Notes: generated by a model from the sequence alone, not told the origin. Shown: positions 26,708 through 35,423, counted from the first letter of the stretch. The stretch is DNA of 64,000 bases from Myxococcota bacterium (GCA_023150875.1 JAKLKC010000005.1:62001-126000); one strand, 5' to 3'. A program made the numbers and translations.

Positions 26708-27227
26708 GCTCCGCGGGTCCCCCCTCGTCCTCCGGTGGCCGCCCACCTCCACCGCGGCGTGGGGCGTGCTCGTCCAGGACCTCCACCAGCGCCTCCAGCG
26801 CCACGGGCTTGCGGAGGGCGCGGACCCCGGCGGGCGCGGCGAAGGCGGACACGACCACCACGGGGATCCCGGCGAAGACCGCCTCGCGGCCCAGCGATTC
26901 GAGGAGCTGCCAGCCGTCCATCCCCGGCATCTCCAGGTCCAGCAAGATGACGTCCGGCCGGCTCCGGGCGAGGGACTCCAGGGCCTCGGCTCCGTCCCTG
27001 GCCGCCTCGGCGGACCACCCCGCGGACTCCACGGCCCCCTGGAGGGCCCGGAGCACGCCGGGGTCGTCCTCGACCAGGAGTGCCGCGCCCGGTCCGCCAC
27101 CGGGCGCCTCGTCCGGCGCCCCGCCGGGAGCAGGGGCGCGGTGGACGGCGTCCCGCGGCTCCTCGCCTCTCCCCCGGATCTCTTCCATCGCCATGGCACC
27201 GCCTCCACCCGCCGCCCGCCTTTCCAT
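26694..27227 (-). CDS. Stand-alone response regulator receiver protein
   Basis: A 177-residue protein with a 45-residue Gly/Ala/Arg-rich leader and one receiver domain: acidic pair in ALLVEDDPG, phospho-acceptor Asp97 in ILLDLEMPGMDGW, the Ser of VVVVSAFAAP and Lys of ALRKPVALEALVEVL. No output domain follows, only a short polar tail. It may receive phosphate from the hybrid kinase upstream. ATG at 27225-27227 is preceded by GGAGGAAGG; a second ATG at 27194 with GGAGGCGG upstream would shorten the leader and is equally plausible. Its 3' end overlaps the convergent lipoprotein gene. Confidence 0.8.
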   Translation of the reverse strand: MERRAAGGGGAMAMEEIRGRGEEPRDAVHRAPAPGGAPDEAPGGGPGAALLVEDDPGVLRALQGAVESAGWSAEAARDGAEALESLARSRPDVILLDLEMPGMDGWQLLESLGREAVFAGIPVVVVSAFAAPAGVRALRKPVALEALVEVLDEHAPRRGGGGRPPEDEGGPAEPRTA

Positions 27228-27373
27228 CGGCCTTCCTCCCGGCCGGCGCAAGACGGGCCATCGGGCCACGTCCCCGGCCGGGATCCCGCAGGGGACGGGC
27301 GGGAGCGGCGTGGCCACCGGACTCGTCACCGCCTCGCCGCCCCCTCGGGCTCAAGTCCTGGCGGCGGCGTCCG

Positions 27374-29089
27374 ATGATCCGATGGGGCCTTCACATCGCC
27401 GGCGGACAGCCGACGGATGACCAGGCGCGTGCCCGCGGACCCCGGGGCGGTGCCCCGTCCCCCGCGGCCCCGCCGGCCCTGGAGCGAGAATTGCCCCACC
27501 CGCGGAGCGCAGGACCTGCCTCGGCCCCCCCCTCCCCGGCGGTCCGACCGCGACGGCCGACCCCACCCCGGAGGGCGCTGCTGGCCGGCTGCTTCGGCAT
27601 GGCCGCCCTCGCGCCCGCCGCGGCGGCGGAGGCCGCCGACCTGCGGGTGGGAGAGAGGTCTCGCTACGCGGACCTGGAGGCCGCCCTGGCCGACGCGGCT
27701 CCCGGCGACCGGATCCTCATCGCCCCGGGCACCTACACCGGAGACCACCGGATCACCGTCCCCGTCGAGATCAAGGGCATCGCCGACGGCGTGGTGCTGA
27801 AGGCCGAGAGCGGGCGAGTCCTCCAGCTCGACCCCACCGCCTCGGGTACGGTGGTCACCCGCCTGACGGTGGACGGCGGCAACGGGACGTACGGGGGCGG
27901 CGCGCTGGCCAACCGCGGCGTCTTCACCTTCCGCCGCGTGACGTTCCGGAACGGCTGGGCCACCAACGGTGGAGGCGGGCTCGCCTGCACCGACGCCGAC
28001 TGCACCGTGGAGCTCTGCGAGTTCGTGGACAACCGCGCCGATGGGGACGGGGGCGGCCTCGCGGTGTACGCCGGGACGGGCACGGTCTTCGGGTCGACGT
28101 TCCAGGACAACGTCGCCGGCAGCCGCGGGGGCGGCGTGGTCGTGGTGGAGTCCAGCTCCCTGGACTTCGCCTCCAACCGACTCGTGGGCAACTCCACGGA
28201 GCGGGAGGGGGCCGGAGCGGTGATGGTCGCCGAGGTCGCCGACGCCTCGGTGCGCGGCAACACCATCCAGGCGAACCTGGCGGCCACCTATGGGTCCGTC
28301 TGCCTCGTCGCCTCGGCGGGGGAGGTCCGGGGGAACCTCGTGGAGGACAACTTCGCGGTGGGGGACGTGGGCGGCGTGGTGGCCCTCACCAGCACCGTCA
28401 ACGTGATCGGCAACGTGATCCGCAGGAACGGCTGCGGGATCGCCGGGGGCGGGATCTACTTCATCAACTCCCTGGCGGGCGTGATCCGGAACAACGTGGT
28501 GTACGCCAACGAGGCCGGCCAGACCGGGGGCGGGATCCTGGTGGAGGACGGGGTCGGCGACGTGTACAACAACGTGGTCGCGTACAACACCAGCGTCTAC
28601 GGCGGCGGGGGGATCATGATGGGGCGCGGAGGCTTCGGCGTGGTGGCCCAGAACACCGTCTACGCCAACGCCTGCGGCGGCGCCAACTCCGACGGCGTGA
28701 GCGCCATCGACGGCTCGGACCTGGTCCTCTGGAACAACGTCGTGGTCTTCAACGAGGACTCGGGGATCTTCGGAGACAAGTCCCGGTCGATCTCGGTGAG
28801 GTACAACGAGTCCTACGGCAACGGCAGCGGCGTGGTGAACTTCGGTGGCGACGCGGCCTCGTCGGCGGGGACCAGCGGAAACGTCTCCGTCGATCCCCTG
28901 ATGGTCCACATGAGCTTCGGGGGTGAGGCCACCGAGGACGACATCCGCCCAGGCCGGGGGAGCCCCCTCCGGGACGCGGGGGATCCCGCCCTGCTGGACC
29001 CCGACGGCTCCCGCAGCGACCTCGGGGCCTTGGGCGGGGTCTACGGCGACTCGTGGGAGGACCTGCCCATCCGCTTCCTCTGGCAGTGA
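27374..29089 (+). CDS. Secreted right-handed parallel beta-helix protein
   Basis: Up to 571 residues. After a signal-like segment (RRALLAGCFGMAALAPAAAA) the chain reads as a pectate-lyase-like parallel beta-helix: DLEAALADAAPGDRILIAPGTYTG (the common Pbl entry motif), then repeated short coils such as GGGALANRGVFTFRRVTFRNG, NNVVYANEAGQTGGGILVEDG and NNVVAYNTSVYGGGGIMMG. The C-terminus has the frequent DPLMxxxxxGxxxDxRPGRGSPLRDAGDP ending. No catalytic residues of pectate lyases or other enzymes are evident, so it may be a structural or sugar-binding surface protein. The start is uncertain: ATG at 27374 lacks a good ribosome site, while TTG at 27491 follows GGAGCGAGAA and gives a shorter N-terminus. 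Confidence 0.8.
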   Translation: MIRWGLHIAGGQPTDDQARARGPRGGAPSPAAPPALERELPHPRSAGPASAPPSPAVRPRRPTPPRRALLAGCFGMAALAPAAAAEAADLRVGERSRYADLEAALADAAPGDRILIAPGTYTGDHRITVPVEIKGIADGVVLKAESGRVLQLDPTASGTVVTRLTVDGGNGTYGGGALANRGVFTFRRVTFRNGWATNGGGGLACTDADCTVELCEFVDNRADGDGGGLAVYAGTGTVFGSTFQDNVAGSRGGGVVVVESSSLDFASNRLVGNSTEREGAGAVMVAEVADASVRGNTIQANLAATYGSVCLVASAGEVRGNLVEDNFAVGDVGGVVALTSTVNVIGNVIRRNGCGIAGGGIYFINSLAGVIRNNVVYANEAGQTGGGILVEDGVGDVYNNVVAYNTSVYGGGGIMMGRGGFGVVAQNTVYANACGGANSDGVSAIDGSDLVLWNNVVVFNEDSGIFGDKSRSISVRYNESYGNGSGVVNFGGDAASSAGTSGNVSVDPLMVHMSFGGEATEDDIRPGRGSPLRDAGDPALLDPDGSRSDLGALGGVYGDSWEDLPIRFLWQ

Positions 29090-29114
29090 CCGGGCCCTCC
29101 CCGTCCGGTCCCCC

Positions 29115-30995
29115 TCAGGGCCCCAGCTCGGACCTCCGGATCGCCCACGCCGCCAGCTCGGTCCCCGCCTCGTCCCGCATGGAGACCTGCAGCTCGGGAT
29201 CGGCCGCCTGGGTGTCGGCGTCCACCACCAGGAACGAGGGTCCGTCGTCGTCGCAGGCGAGGATCTCGCTCTCGTCGGGGCAGGGGGAGTTGCTGTTGGC
29301 CAGGGGCGACGAGGTCAGCTCCGGCACGTCGTAGCCGTGGTCGGGGCCAGGGATCAGGCGGAACTCGCTGCGGTGCACGTCCCCGGAGAGCAGCACCACC
29401 CCGCCGATCCCCCGGTCGGCGACCTCCTGGAGGAGGCGTTCCCGGGCCTCGGGGAAGGCCGCCCAGGAGTCGTCGGAGCCCTGGAGGGTCCACTGGCTGC
29501 CGCAGGCGACGAAGCGGAAGGTCGCGTCGGACGCGGCGAGGGCCTCCACCAGCCACTCCTCCTGTTCCGCCCCCAGCAGGGTGCCGTCCAGGCCCCGCCA
29601 GTACCGGTCGTCCAGCATGAAGAACTCCACGTCCCCGTAGCGATGGCTGAAGAAGACCCCCTCGGTCCCCGGCAGCCCCGCGGATGGGTTGGGCCAGTAC
29701 TCCGAGAAGGCCCGTAGCGCCACCTCCCGGCCCGGATCGCTCCCGTCGGTGTTGTTGCCGACGAAGTCGTGGTCGTCCCAGATCGCCAGGGAGGGCACGG
29801 CGGCCAGCAGGTCGCTCCGCAGGGGGCGGGAGTGGGCCCAGCGGTAGTTCTCGCGCAGGGCGCCGAGGTCGGCGGTGTTGCCGTAGTGGTTGTCGCCCAC
29901 GAACAGGAACACGTCGGGGGCCAGCGCGGCGAGGGCCCCGAAGGCGGGCTGGGCGTCGTCCTTGGAGCAGGACCCGAAGGCGAAGCGCAGCGGGGCGGCG
30001 CTGCCGGCCTCGGGTCCCGCCACCAGGCGGTAGGGCCCGAACCGCTCCCCCTGGACCTCCAGGTCGTAGGACCAGGCCGCCCCGGGGGACAGCCCCTCCA
30101 AGCGGACGGCGTGGGTGAAGTCCCCCTCGGCTCCGGGCCAGGCGACGTGGACCGGGGGAGCGGACGCGAGACCGGCGTCGCTCTCGGCGACCCTGAGGGC
30201 GACCCGCCGGGTGGCGTCGGTGCGGAACCAGATCCGGGCTCCCCCCGGCTCGGGGGGCCCGAGTAGGGGGCCATGGGTCAGGGGCGCGTCCCAGCAGCCG
30301 TCGCAGGCGATCCCCAGCCCCTCCGGATCGGTCCAGGACGCGACCTCGTCCCCCTCGGTGCCGATCTCCAGCGCCAACCCGTCCCGGCAGTAGAAGGGCT
30401 CGCCGTCCAGGGACACGGCGAAGCAGGTGGGCCGCCACAGGTCTCCGCCGTCCAGGGTGCGGACGGTGAAGCGGTCCAGGGCGGCCCGGGAGAGGGTGAG
30501 GCCCTCCCACGCGAAGCCGTCCACCGCCCCCGCCTCCAGGTCGTCCCAGTCGGGACGGTCCAGGGCGAAGCAGTCGTGGTCCGAAAGGCACACCTCGGCG
30601 CCGTCGTCGGTGCCGTCGTAGGTCCCGCCGCCGGTGCGGACGGTGACGTGGAGGACCCCGACCGTGTCGTCCCAGGTGGGCGGAGCCGGCTCGGCGCACC
30701 CCGCCCCGTCCCCGGGCACCCCCTCGTCGGCCACCCCGTCGCAGTCCTGGTCGACGCCGTCGCAGACCTCCTGGGCGCCGGGGTGGACCCCGGGATCGTC
30801 GTCGGCGCAGTCCTGGGGCGGGGGGACGCCGTCCCCGTCGGCGTCGGTGGGCCCGGCGTCGTCGTCCGGCCCCCCGTCGTCGTCGGGGGATCCGGCGTCG
30901 TCGTCGCCCGCCACCTCGGGATCGCCGGTCCAGGGGCCGGCACAGGCGGCGGCCAGCAGGACCGCCAGGGACGCTGACTGGAAGGCGCCCTTCAC
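29115..30995 (-). CDS. PhoD-like metallophosphatase lipoprotein with acidic/MopE N-terminus
   Basis: A 626-residue lipoprotein (lipobox AAAC, Cys18). The GTG at 30993-30995 follows GGAGGTCAA and overlaps the upstream stop as GTGA. Residues 28-50 form a DDDA/GSPDDD acidic stalk, followed by one MopE-type unit (DADGDGVPPPQDCADDDPG). From about residue 240 the PhoD (alkaline phosphatase D/phosphodiesterase) fold is seen: an N-terminal fibronectin-like domain, FGSCSKDD (near 337), VGDNHYGN (near 363), WDDHDFVGNN (near 402) and LLSGDVHRSEF (near 532), all expected metal-binding motifs. It should hydrolyse phosphomonoesters or diesters at the cell surface. The coupled upstream gene is a cytosine deaminase. 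Confidence 0.82.
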   Translation of the reverse strand: MKGAFQSASLAVLLAAACAGPWTGDPEVAGDDDAGSPDDDGGPDDDAGPTDADGDGVPPPQDCADDDPGVHPGAQEVCDGVDQDCDGVADEGVPGDGAGCAEPAPPTWDDTVGVLHVTVRTGGGTYDGTDDGAEVCLSDHDCFALDRPDWDDLEAGAVDGFAWEGLTLSRAALDRFTVRTLDGGDLWRPTCFAVSLDGEPFYCRDGLALEIGTEGDEVASWTDPEGLGIACDGCWDAPLTHGPLLGPPEPGGARIWFRTDATRRVALRVAESDAGLASAPPVHVAWPGAEGDFTHAVRLEGLSPGAAWSYDLEVQGERFGPYRLVAGPEAGSAAPLRFAFGSCSKDDAQPAFGALAALAPDVFLFVGDNHYGNTADLGALRENYRWAHSRPLRSDLLAAVPSLAIWDDHDFVGNNTDGSDPGREVALRAFSEYWPNPSAGLPGTEGVFFSHRYGDVEFFMLDDRYWRGLDGTLLGAEQEEWLVEALAASDATFRFVACGSQWTLQGSDDSWAAFPEARERLLQEVADRGIGGVVLLSGDVHRSEFRLIPGPDHGYDVPELTSSPLANSNSPCPDESEILACDDDGPSFLVVDADTQAADPELQVSMRDEAGTELAAWAIRRSELGP

Positions 30996-32170
30996 TTGAC
31001 CTCCTCCATTGGGAGCGGCCCGCCCCGCCCCCGCACCACCCTCGGGCGGGGACGCAGCCGCACCACCTCGATCTCGTCGTCCACGGGCCACCACAGCAGG
31101 TCCGCCTCGGCCCCCTCGCGGATCGGCGGAGGGCCGCCGAAGGGGAGGTGGTTCTCGGTGTGGAGGGTGCGGAAGGCGCGGCGGATCTCGTCCTCGCCGG
31201 TGAGATGGCCGACGTGGACCAGCATGTGGGCGGCGTCCACGAGGTTGGCGGTACCCAGGCGGTACCAGGGGTCCACGACGGAGTCGTGCCCGATCCCCAC
31301 CCGGGCCCCGGCCCGCCACAGCTCGTCCACGCGGGTGAGGCCCCGGCGGCGGGGGTAGCCGTCGTAACGCCCCTGGAGGACGACGTTGTCGAGGGGGTTG
31401 GCGACCACCAGCAGCCCCGCCTCGGCCACCAGCTCCACCACCTTCGCCGCGTGGGGGTTCGGGTAGGAGTGGAGGGCGGTGCAGTGCCCGGCGACGACCC
31501 GCGCCCCCACGCCCCGGTCCAGGGCCTCGGCGCAGGCGACCTCAAGGTTCCGGGAGCCGGGGTCGTCGGTCTCGTCGCAGTGCAGGTCCACCCCGATCCC
31601 GTGGCGCTCGGCGAGGTCGAAGGCGAGCCGCACCGAGCGCCACCCCTCGTCGGCGGTGCGCTCGAAGTGGGGGATCGCCCCCACGGCGTCGCAGCCCATG
31701 GCCACCACCTCCCCCCACCGCTCCAGGGCGCCGCGGTGCCTCAGGATCCCTTCCTGGGGGAAGGCCACCACCTGGAGGCCGGGGTGCTCCCCCTTGAGCC
31801 CGATGAGCGCCTCGGCGGCGGGCAGGCAGGCGGTGTCGACGTGGGTCCGCACCCGGTAGGCGCCCCACTCGGCGTACATCTTCAGGGTCCGGCGGGCCCG
31901 GGCCTCCACGTCGGCCCGGGTCAGCCCCGCCCGCAGCTCCGCCCAGAGGGCGATCCCCTCCCGCAAGGTGCCGGATACATTCGGCTTTTTCGCACCGAGC
32001 AGCGCGGCGTCCAGGTGGACGTGGGGCTCGGCGAGGGTGGGGGTGAGGAGGCCGCCGGGGACGACCTCCTCCCCCGGTAGGGCCGCCAGGTCGCCGATGC
32101 CGGCGATCCGGCCGCCCTCGACCCGGAGGTCGACGACGGAGCCATGGAGGCGCGCGCGTTGGAAGAGCAT
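30992..32170 (-). CDS. Cytosine deaminase-like metal-dependent amidohydrolase
   Basis: A 392-residue cytoplasmic enzyme of the CodA type, which deaminates cytosine (or related pyrimidines/isocytosine) to uracil using a single metal. Motifs: HVHLD at 50-54, LHCDETDDPGSRNLE (His197 and Glu200), GHCTALH at 228-234, and GHDSVVDPWYRLGTANLVDAAHM with His295/Asp296, closely matching the order and wording of cytosine deaminase motifs. ATG at 32168-32170 begins the family-like sequence MLFQRARLHG; upstream codons are Arg/Pro-rich and not family-like. The stop overlaps the start of the PhoD-like lipoprotein gene by four bases. Exact substrate is uncertain within the subfamily. Confidence 0.85.
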   Translation of the reverse strand: MLFQRARLHGSVVDLRVEGGRIAGIGDLAALPGEEVVPGGLLTPTLAEPHVHLDAALLGAKKPNVSGTLREGIALWAELRAGLTRADVEARARRTLKMYAEWGAYRVRTHVDTACLPAAEALIGLKGEHPGLQVVAFPQEGILRHRGALERWGEVVAMGCDAVGAIPHFERTADEGWRSVRLAFDLAERHGIGVDLHCDETDDPGSRNLEVACAEALDRGVGARVVAGHCTALHSYPNPHAAKVVELVAEAGLLVVANPLDNVVLQGRYDGYPRRRGLTRVDELWRAGARVGIGHDSVVDPWYRLGTANLVDAAHMLVHVGHLTGEDEIRRAFRTLHTENHLPFGGPPPIREGAEADLLWWPVDDEIEVVRLRPRPRVVRGRGGPLPMEEVK

Positions 32171-32236
32171 GGGGGGATCCTGGCGGACCGGCGGCGGGCC
32201 GTCTACCCCGGTCGGGCACGTCCGCCGTGGCGCTCC

Positions 32237-32265
32237 TTGACGGGGGCGGGCCCGGACTCTAGCTT
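32237..32265 (+). promoter_or_regulatory. Putative sigma-70-type promoter
   Basis: TTGACG (32237-32242) and TAGCTT (32260-32265) are separated by 17 bases and lie 43 bases upstream of the ATG at 32309, so they are well placed to drive the compact gene run 32309-33355. This is the best promoter match in the window; assigned by eye. Confidence 0.5.
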
Positions 32266-32308
32266 GGCGGCGCGGCGGGCGAACCTGCGCCCCCCGGGAG
32301 GGAGTCCC

Positions 32309-32551
32309 ATGGCGCGGATCTGGACCTCGTTCGCGGTGGCGGGCGCCGCCCTCCTGGCGGGCGCGCCGGCGGCCCACGCCCACGGGGGGCACGGCCGCCC
32401 GGAGTGGTCGGGGTCACTGGCGCACCTGCTGTTCGAGCCGGCCCACCTCCCCCTGACCCTCGCCGCCGCCGCCCTCCTCGCGGCGTCGGCGATCCGGGCG
32501 TCCCGGAGCCTGAGGCGGGGGGGGCGCGGGAGCGGAGGCGCTGACCGATGA
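32309..32551 (+). CDS. Small His-containing membrane protein, unknown
   Basis: An 80-residue protein with GGGAGGGAG before its ATG. Residues 1-24 look like a signal peptide (AAHA end), followed by a short polar segment HGGHGRPEWSG, one hydrophobic helix (LPLTLAAAALLAASAIRA, about 48-65) and a basic Gly/Arg-rich tail that would stay in the cytoplasm. The HGGHG cluster could bind metal. I do not recognise a family. Its stop overlaps the next start (ATGA), so it is co-translated with the VOC-family gene. Confidence 0.6.
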   Translation: MARIWTSFAVAGAALLAGAPAAHAHGGHGRPEWSGSLAHLLFEPAHLPLTLAAAALLAASAIRASRSLRRGGRGSGGADR

Positions 32552-32964
32552 CCTCCCACTTCATCCTCTACGTGGACGACCAGGCCCGGAGCCGGCGCTT
32601 CTACGCCCGGGCGCTGGGCATCGAGCCCCGGCTGGACGTGCCGGGCATGACGGAGTTCGCCCTCCCCGGCGGCGGAGTCCTGGGACTGATGCCCGAGGCG
32701 GGGATCCGCTCCCTCTTGGGGCCGGGCCTCCCCGCCCCGTCCCCGGCGACGCCCCTCCGGTCCGAGCTCTACCTGCTGGTCCCCGATCCCGAGGCGAGCC
32801 ATCGCCGGGCGTTGGAGGCGGGCGCCGTCGAGCTGAGCCCCTTCGCCCCGCGCTCCTGGGGCCACGCCGCCGCCTACTCCCTGGACGCCGACGGCCACGT
32901 CCTGGCCTTCGCCTCGCCCGCCCCCGGGGGGGCGGCCTCGGGCGCGCTGGGCGGCGGGGACTGA
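32548..32964 (+). CDS. VOC-family (glyoxalase-like) protein
   Basis: A 138-residue protein of the vicinal-oxygen-chelate fold: FILYVDDQARSRRFYARALGIEP at the N-terminus, a central MTEFALPGGGVLGLMPEAG strand pair, ELYLLVPDPEASHRRALEAGA starting the second half, and a C-terminal AYSLDADGHVLAFASP strand with the usual DxDGHxLxF pattern. Such proteins are metal-dependent lyases, dioxygenases or resistance proteins; His4, Glu near 75 and the C-terminal residues are possible ligands, but the substrate is unknown. It is translationally coupled to the small membrane protein before it and 4 bases from the DUF488 gene. Confidence 0.78.
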   Translation: MTSHFILYVDDQARSRRFYARALGIEPRLDVPGMTEFALPGGGVLGLMPEAGIRSLLGPGLPAPSPATPLRSELYLLVPDPEASHRRALEAGAVELSPFAPRSWGHAAAYSLDADGHVLAFASPAPGGAASGALGGGD

Positions 32965-32968
32965 CGCC

Positions 32969-33355
32969 GTGACCGTCCGCGTGGTCCGCCTGGGCACCGG
33001 GCGCGCCCCCGGCGAGGGGCTGCGGATCGGCACGGTGCGGCGCCCACCCCGGGGCGTGCCCAAGTCCCGCTACGCCTCGGACGACTGGTACGACGTGTGG
33101 CTGCCGAACCTGGCCCCCACCGCCGAGACCATCAAGCTCGCCCGCGCCGCCGACTCCCCGGAGGGCTGGGCCGCCTTCGAGAAGCGCTACCGCTCCGAGA
33201 TGTCCACCCCCGACAGCGCCCACCTCCTGGACCTCCTGGCGGCCCTCTCCCGCACCGCGGACTTCTCGGTGGGCTGCTACTGCGAGGACGAGACCCACTG
33301 CCACCGGACGATCCTGCGCCAGCTCCTGGCGGAGCGGGGAGCCGAGCTGGGGTGA
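32969..33355 (+). CDS. DUF488 family protein
   Basis: A 128-residue protein of the DUF488 family, recognised by the N-terminal IGTVRRPPRGVPKSRYASDDWYDVWLPNLAP segment (landmark IGTVRRPPRG) and the C-terminal cysteine/histidine signature SVGCYCEDETHCHRTILRQLL. The conserved CxC...CHR cluster suggests a metal or redox role, but no activity is established for the family. GTG at 32969 is the start, four bases after the preceding stop. Confidence 0.8.
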   Translation: MTVRVVRLGTGRAPGEGLRIGTVRRPPRGVPKSRYASDDWYDVWLPNLAPTAETIKLARAADSPEGWAAFEKRYRSEMSTPDSAHLLDLLAALSRTADFSVGCYCEDETHCHRTILRQLLAERGAELG

Positions 33356-33410
33356 GCGTCCCGCGCCACGATGACCGACGGAAGCGGGGAGATGGTAGGG
33401 GACCTCGGCG

Positions 33411-34154
33411 ATGAAAGACCAGTACTTCGGCGACATCAACGACTACCGCAAGTACGGCCTCCTCCGCGTCCTCAAGTCGGGCGGCGGATCCCTCCAGGTC
33501 GCCTGGATGCTCACGCCCGATGACGGCGGGCGAGACGGGGGATCCCGGTCCTACCTCGACGATCCCGACCGATGGGCCGGGCACGATCCCGACTTGTATC
33601 ACGGCCTCCGCGACCTCCTGGCCTCCTCGTTGCGGGGGCCTTCAGTGACCCTGCTCGAGAGATCGGACCTGTTGCCCGGGGCCTCGTATCACTCGGTGCG
33701 AGTCCCCGACGGACGGCGGGCACGCGACTCGTGGTCCGAAGACCTGCTCCGCGCGGCCTCCGGCACCGATCTCGTTTTCCTCGATCCGGATATCGGCATC
33801 GAGATACCCTCGTGCCCGGCGGGTCGGGCGGGTTCTTCCGGGTACGTCACCTGGCGCGAGGTCGAGGGGCTCTGGGCGGCGGGCTCCTCGGTGCTCATCT
33901 ACCAGCACTACCGCCGCGAACCCCGGCGGCCCTTCGCCGAGCGACTCGCGGGGGAGCTACGCTCCCGCACGGGCGGGGGCCTCGTCGAGGCGTTCCACAC
34001 ACCCCACGTCCTCTTCCTCCTCGCCGCCCAGGACCGGCACGCCGGGCGCTTCGGGGCTGCGATCCCGAGCCTCCGGCAGCGCTGGCGGGGTCAGATCGAA
34101 CCTCTGGGGCTGGCGGACCTGCCCACGGGACCGATGACCCGGTGCGCGCGATAG
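33411..34154 (+). CDS. Conserved hypothetical protein
   Basis: A 247-residue soluble protein that starts MKDQYFGDINDYRKYGLLR, an N-terminus I know from otherwise uncharacterised bacterial proteins. Further landmarks are LLERSDLLPGASYHS, LVFLDPDIGIEIPS, a GYVTWREVEGLWAAGSSVLIYQHYRREP segment (landmark VLIYQHYRR) and FHTPHVLFLLAAQDRH. The FLDPDIGIE strand followed by VLIYQHY is reminiscent of an alpha/beta domain with an acidic active site, possibly nuclease- or methyltransferase-like, but this is only an impression. No signal peptide or membrane segment. It lies between DUF488 and DUF1801 genes. Confidence 0.65.
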   Translation: MKDQYFGDINDYRKYGLLRVLKSGGGSLQVAWMLTPDDGGRDGGSRSYLDDPDRWAGHDPDLYHGLRDLLASSLRGPSVTLLERSDLLPGASYHSVRVPDGRRARDSWSEDLLRAASGTDLVFLDPDIGIEIPSCPAGRAGSSGYVTWREVEGLWAAGSSVLIYQHYRREPRRPFAERLAGELRSRTGGGLVEAFHTPHVLFLLAAQDRHAGRFGAAIPSLRQRWRGQIEPLGLADLPTGPMTRCAR

Positions 34155-34194
34155 GCGGCGACAGGTGATTCACCCTCTCACGGAAGGCATGAGA

Positions 34195-34644
34195 ATGAAC
34201 GAGCAGGACCGGAAGAGCCCCGAGCGTGATGGTGGTCCCGACCCGAAGCCGGCGCTCCTCGCCGGCGGCAACCCCCGGATCCCGAAGGCCGACGGCGACG
34301 CCCCCGTGCAGGCGTACATCGCGGCGATCCCGGGTTGGAAACGCGAGGTCGGCGCTCGCCTCGACGCCCTCGTCGTTCGCTGCGTCCCCGGGGTCCGCAA
34401 GGCCGTCAAGTGGAACTCCCCCTTCTACGGCATCCAGGGCCAGGGCTGGATCGTGTCCTTCCACGTCTTCACCCGCTACGTGAAGGTGACCTTCTTTCAG
34501 GGCGCATCGCTCCACCCGCCCCCGCCCGGAGGGACGGGCAAGGACGCGCGCTGGATCGACGTCCACGAGGGCGACCTGGACGAAGGGCAGATGGAGGCGT
34601 GGGTGAAGCAGGCGGCCGCGCTCCCGGGTTGGGGGAAGTCGTAG
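34195..34644 (+). CDS. DUF1801 family protein
   Basis: A 149-residue cytoplasmic protein. After a polar leader of about 40 residues it shows the DUF1801 pattern: VQAYIAAIPGWKREVGARLDALV, VPGVRKAVKWNSPFYG (the conserved KWxxPxYG core), WIVSFHVFTRYVKVTFFQGA and a C-terminal helix ending AAALPGW. The family is small, widespread and functionally uncharacterised. The start ATG at 34195 follows GGAAGGC; another ATG two codons upstream would work too. Confidence 0.78.
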   Translation: MNEQDRKSPERDGGPDPKPALLAGGNPRIPKADGDAPVQAYIAAIPGWKREVGARLDALVVRCVPGVRKAVKWNSPFYGIQGQGWIVSFHVFTRYVKVTFFQGASLHPPPPGGTGKDARWIDVHEGDLDEGQMEAWVKQAAALPGWGKS

Positions 34645-34865
34645 GCGACGCGGTTCCGGTGCAGGGGGTCACTTGCCCACGCCTCCACATCCCTTCGCCC
34701 TCCACCCCAGCCCCTTGGGAGTCCCCTCGCTTCGTGCCCGTGCCCGGGTGCGGGCCCGGCGACGCCAACAGGAAGGAGGGGATGCCTCGGGGTCCGGAAG
34801 GCGGTCCTCGGACTCTCGGATCCCTGCGGATCCCCGGTGCCACCCGGCCGCCCCCGCGCACCCCG
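34645..34865. other. Convergent intergenic region with a short GTGCCC repeat
   Basis: 221 bases between two convergent genes. It contains CGTGCCCGTGCCCGG followed after three bases by CGGGCCCGG (34733-34759), a short hairpin of the same hexamer type as at 15968-16107. No T-rich terminator tract is evident. Confidence 0.4.
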
Positions 34866-35423
34866 TCAGGTGGCCCGGGGGTCCACGGGCGTTCGGAGGG
34901 GTCCGCCGGGCTCGGCCGGCGGGGTGTCCTGTCCGGGGGGGCGGGCGGTGGAGCCGGGGACGATGGGGAGGGGGTGTCCCTCGGCGGCGGCCTTCAGGCC
35001 CCGGAGGGCATCGTCCATCTGGCGGGCCCACTCCCGGGGGATGCCGAGGGCGCGGATCGCGAGGACCAGGGGGCCCCGGGCGCGCTCCACCACCACCACC
35101 CGGGTCCAGCCCGAGGGCAGCGGGCGGATCTCCACCGCGCGGCGGCCCCCCACTCCGCCCAGGACGCTGATCCACTCCAGGTGCCGGCCCGGATCGACGT
35201 GCTCCACCCGTGCCCGGTGGAGCATGGGGCGCGCGCCCAGGAGGCGGGGGAGGCGCAGCTCCTCCACCAGGCCGCCCGGGAGCCATGGCTCGGGGGTCAG
35301 GGAGCGGGCCCAGGCGCAGCCCGGATCCCAGCGGGGCCAGTCGTCGAGGTTGCGGAAGACGTCCCAGACGCGGGCCGCCGTCGCGTGGACGTCGATGCTC
35401 CTCTCGATCCTCAGGTCCAGCAC
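34866..35423 (-). CDS. SRPBCC-family (START-like) protein
   Basis: A 185-residue protein; residues 1-145 have the SRPBCC/polyketide-cyclase pattern: LRIERSIDVHATAARVWDVFRNLDDWPRWDPG, WLPGGLVEELRLP, LEWISVLGGVGGRRAVEIRPLPSGWTRVVVVERARG and a final amphipathic helix (MDDALRGLKAAAEGH). The fold binds hydrophobic ligands such as lipids or polyketides; the ligand is unknown. A Pro-rich tail of about 35 residues follows. It stands alone, convergent with DUF1801. Confidence 0.78.
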   Translation of the reverse strand: MLDLRIERSIDVHATAARVWDVFRNLDDWPRWDPGCAWARSLTPEPWLPGGLVEELRLPRLLGARPMLHRARVEHVDPGRHLEWISVLGGVGGRRAVEIRPLPSGWTRVVVVERARGPLVLAIRALGIPREWARQMDDALRGLKAAAEGHPLPIVPGSTARPPGQDTPPAEPGGPLRTPVDPRAT

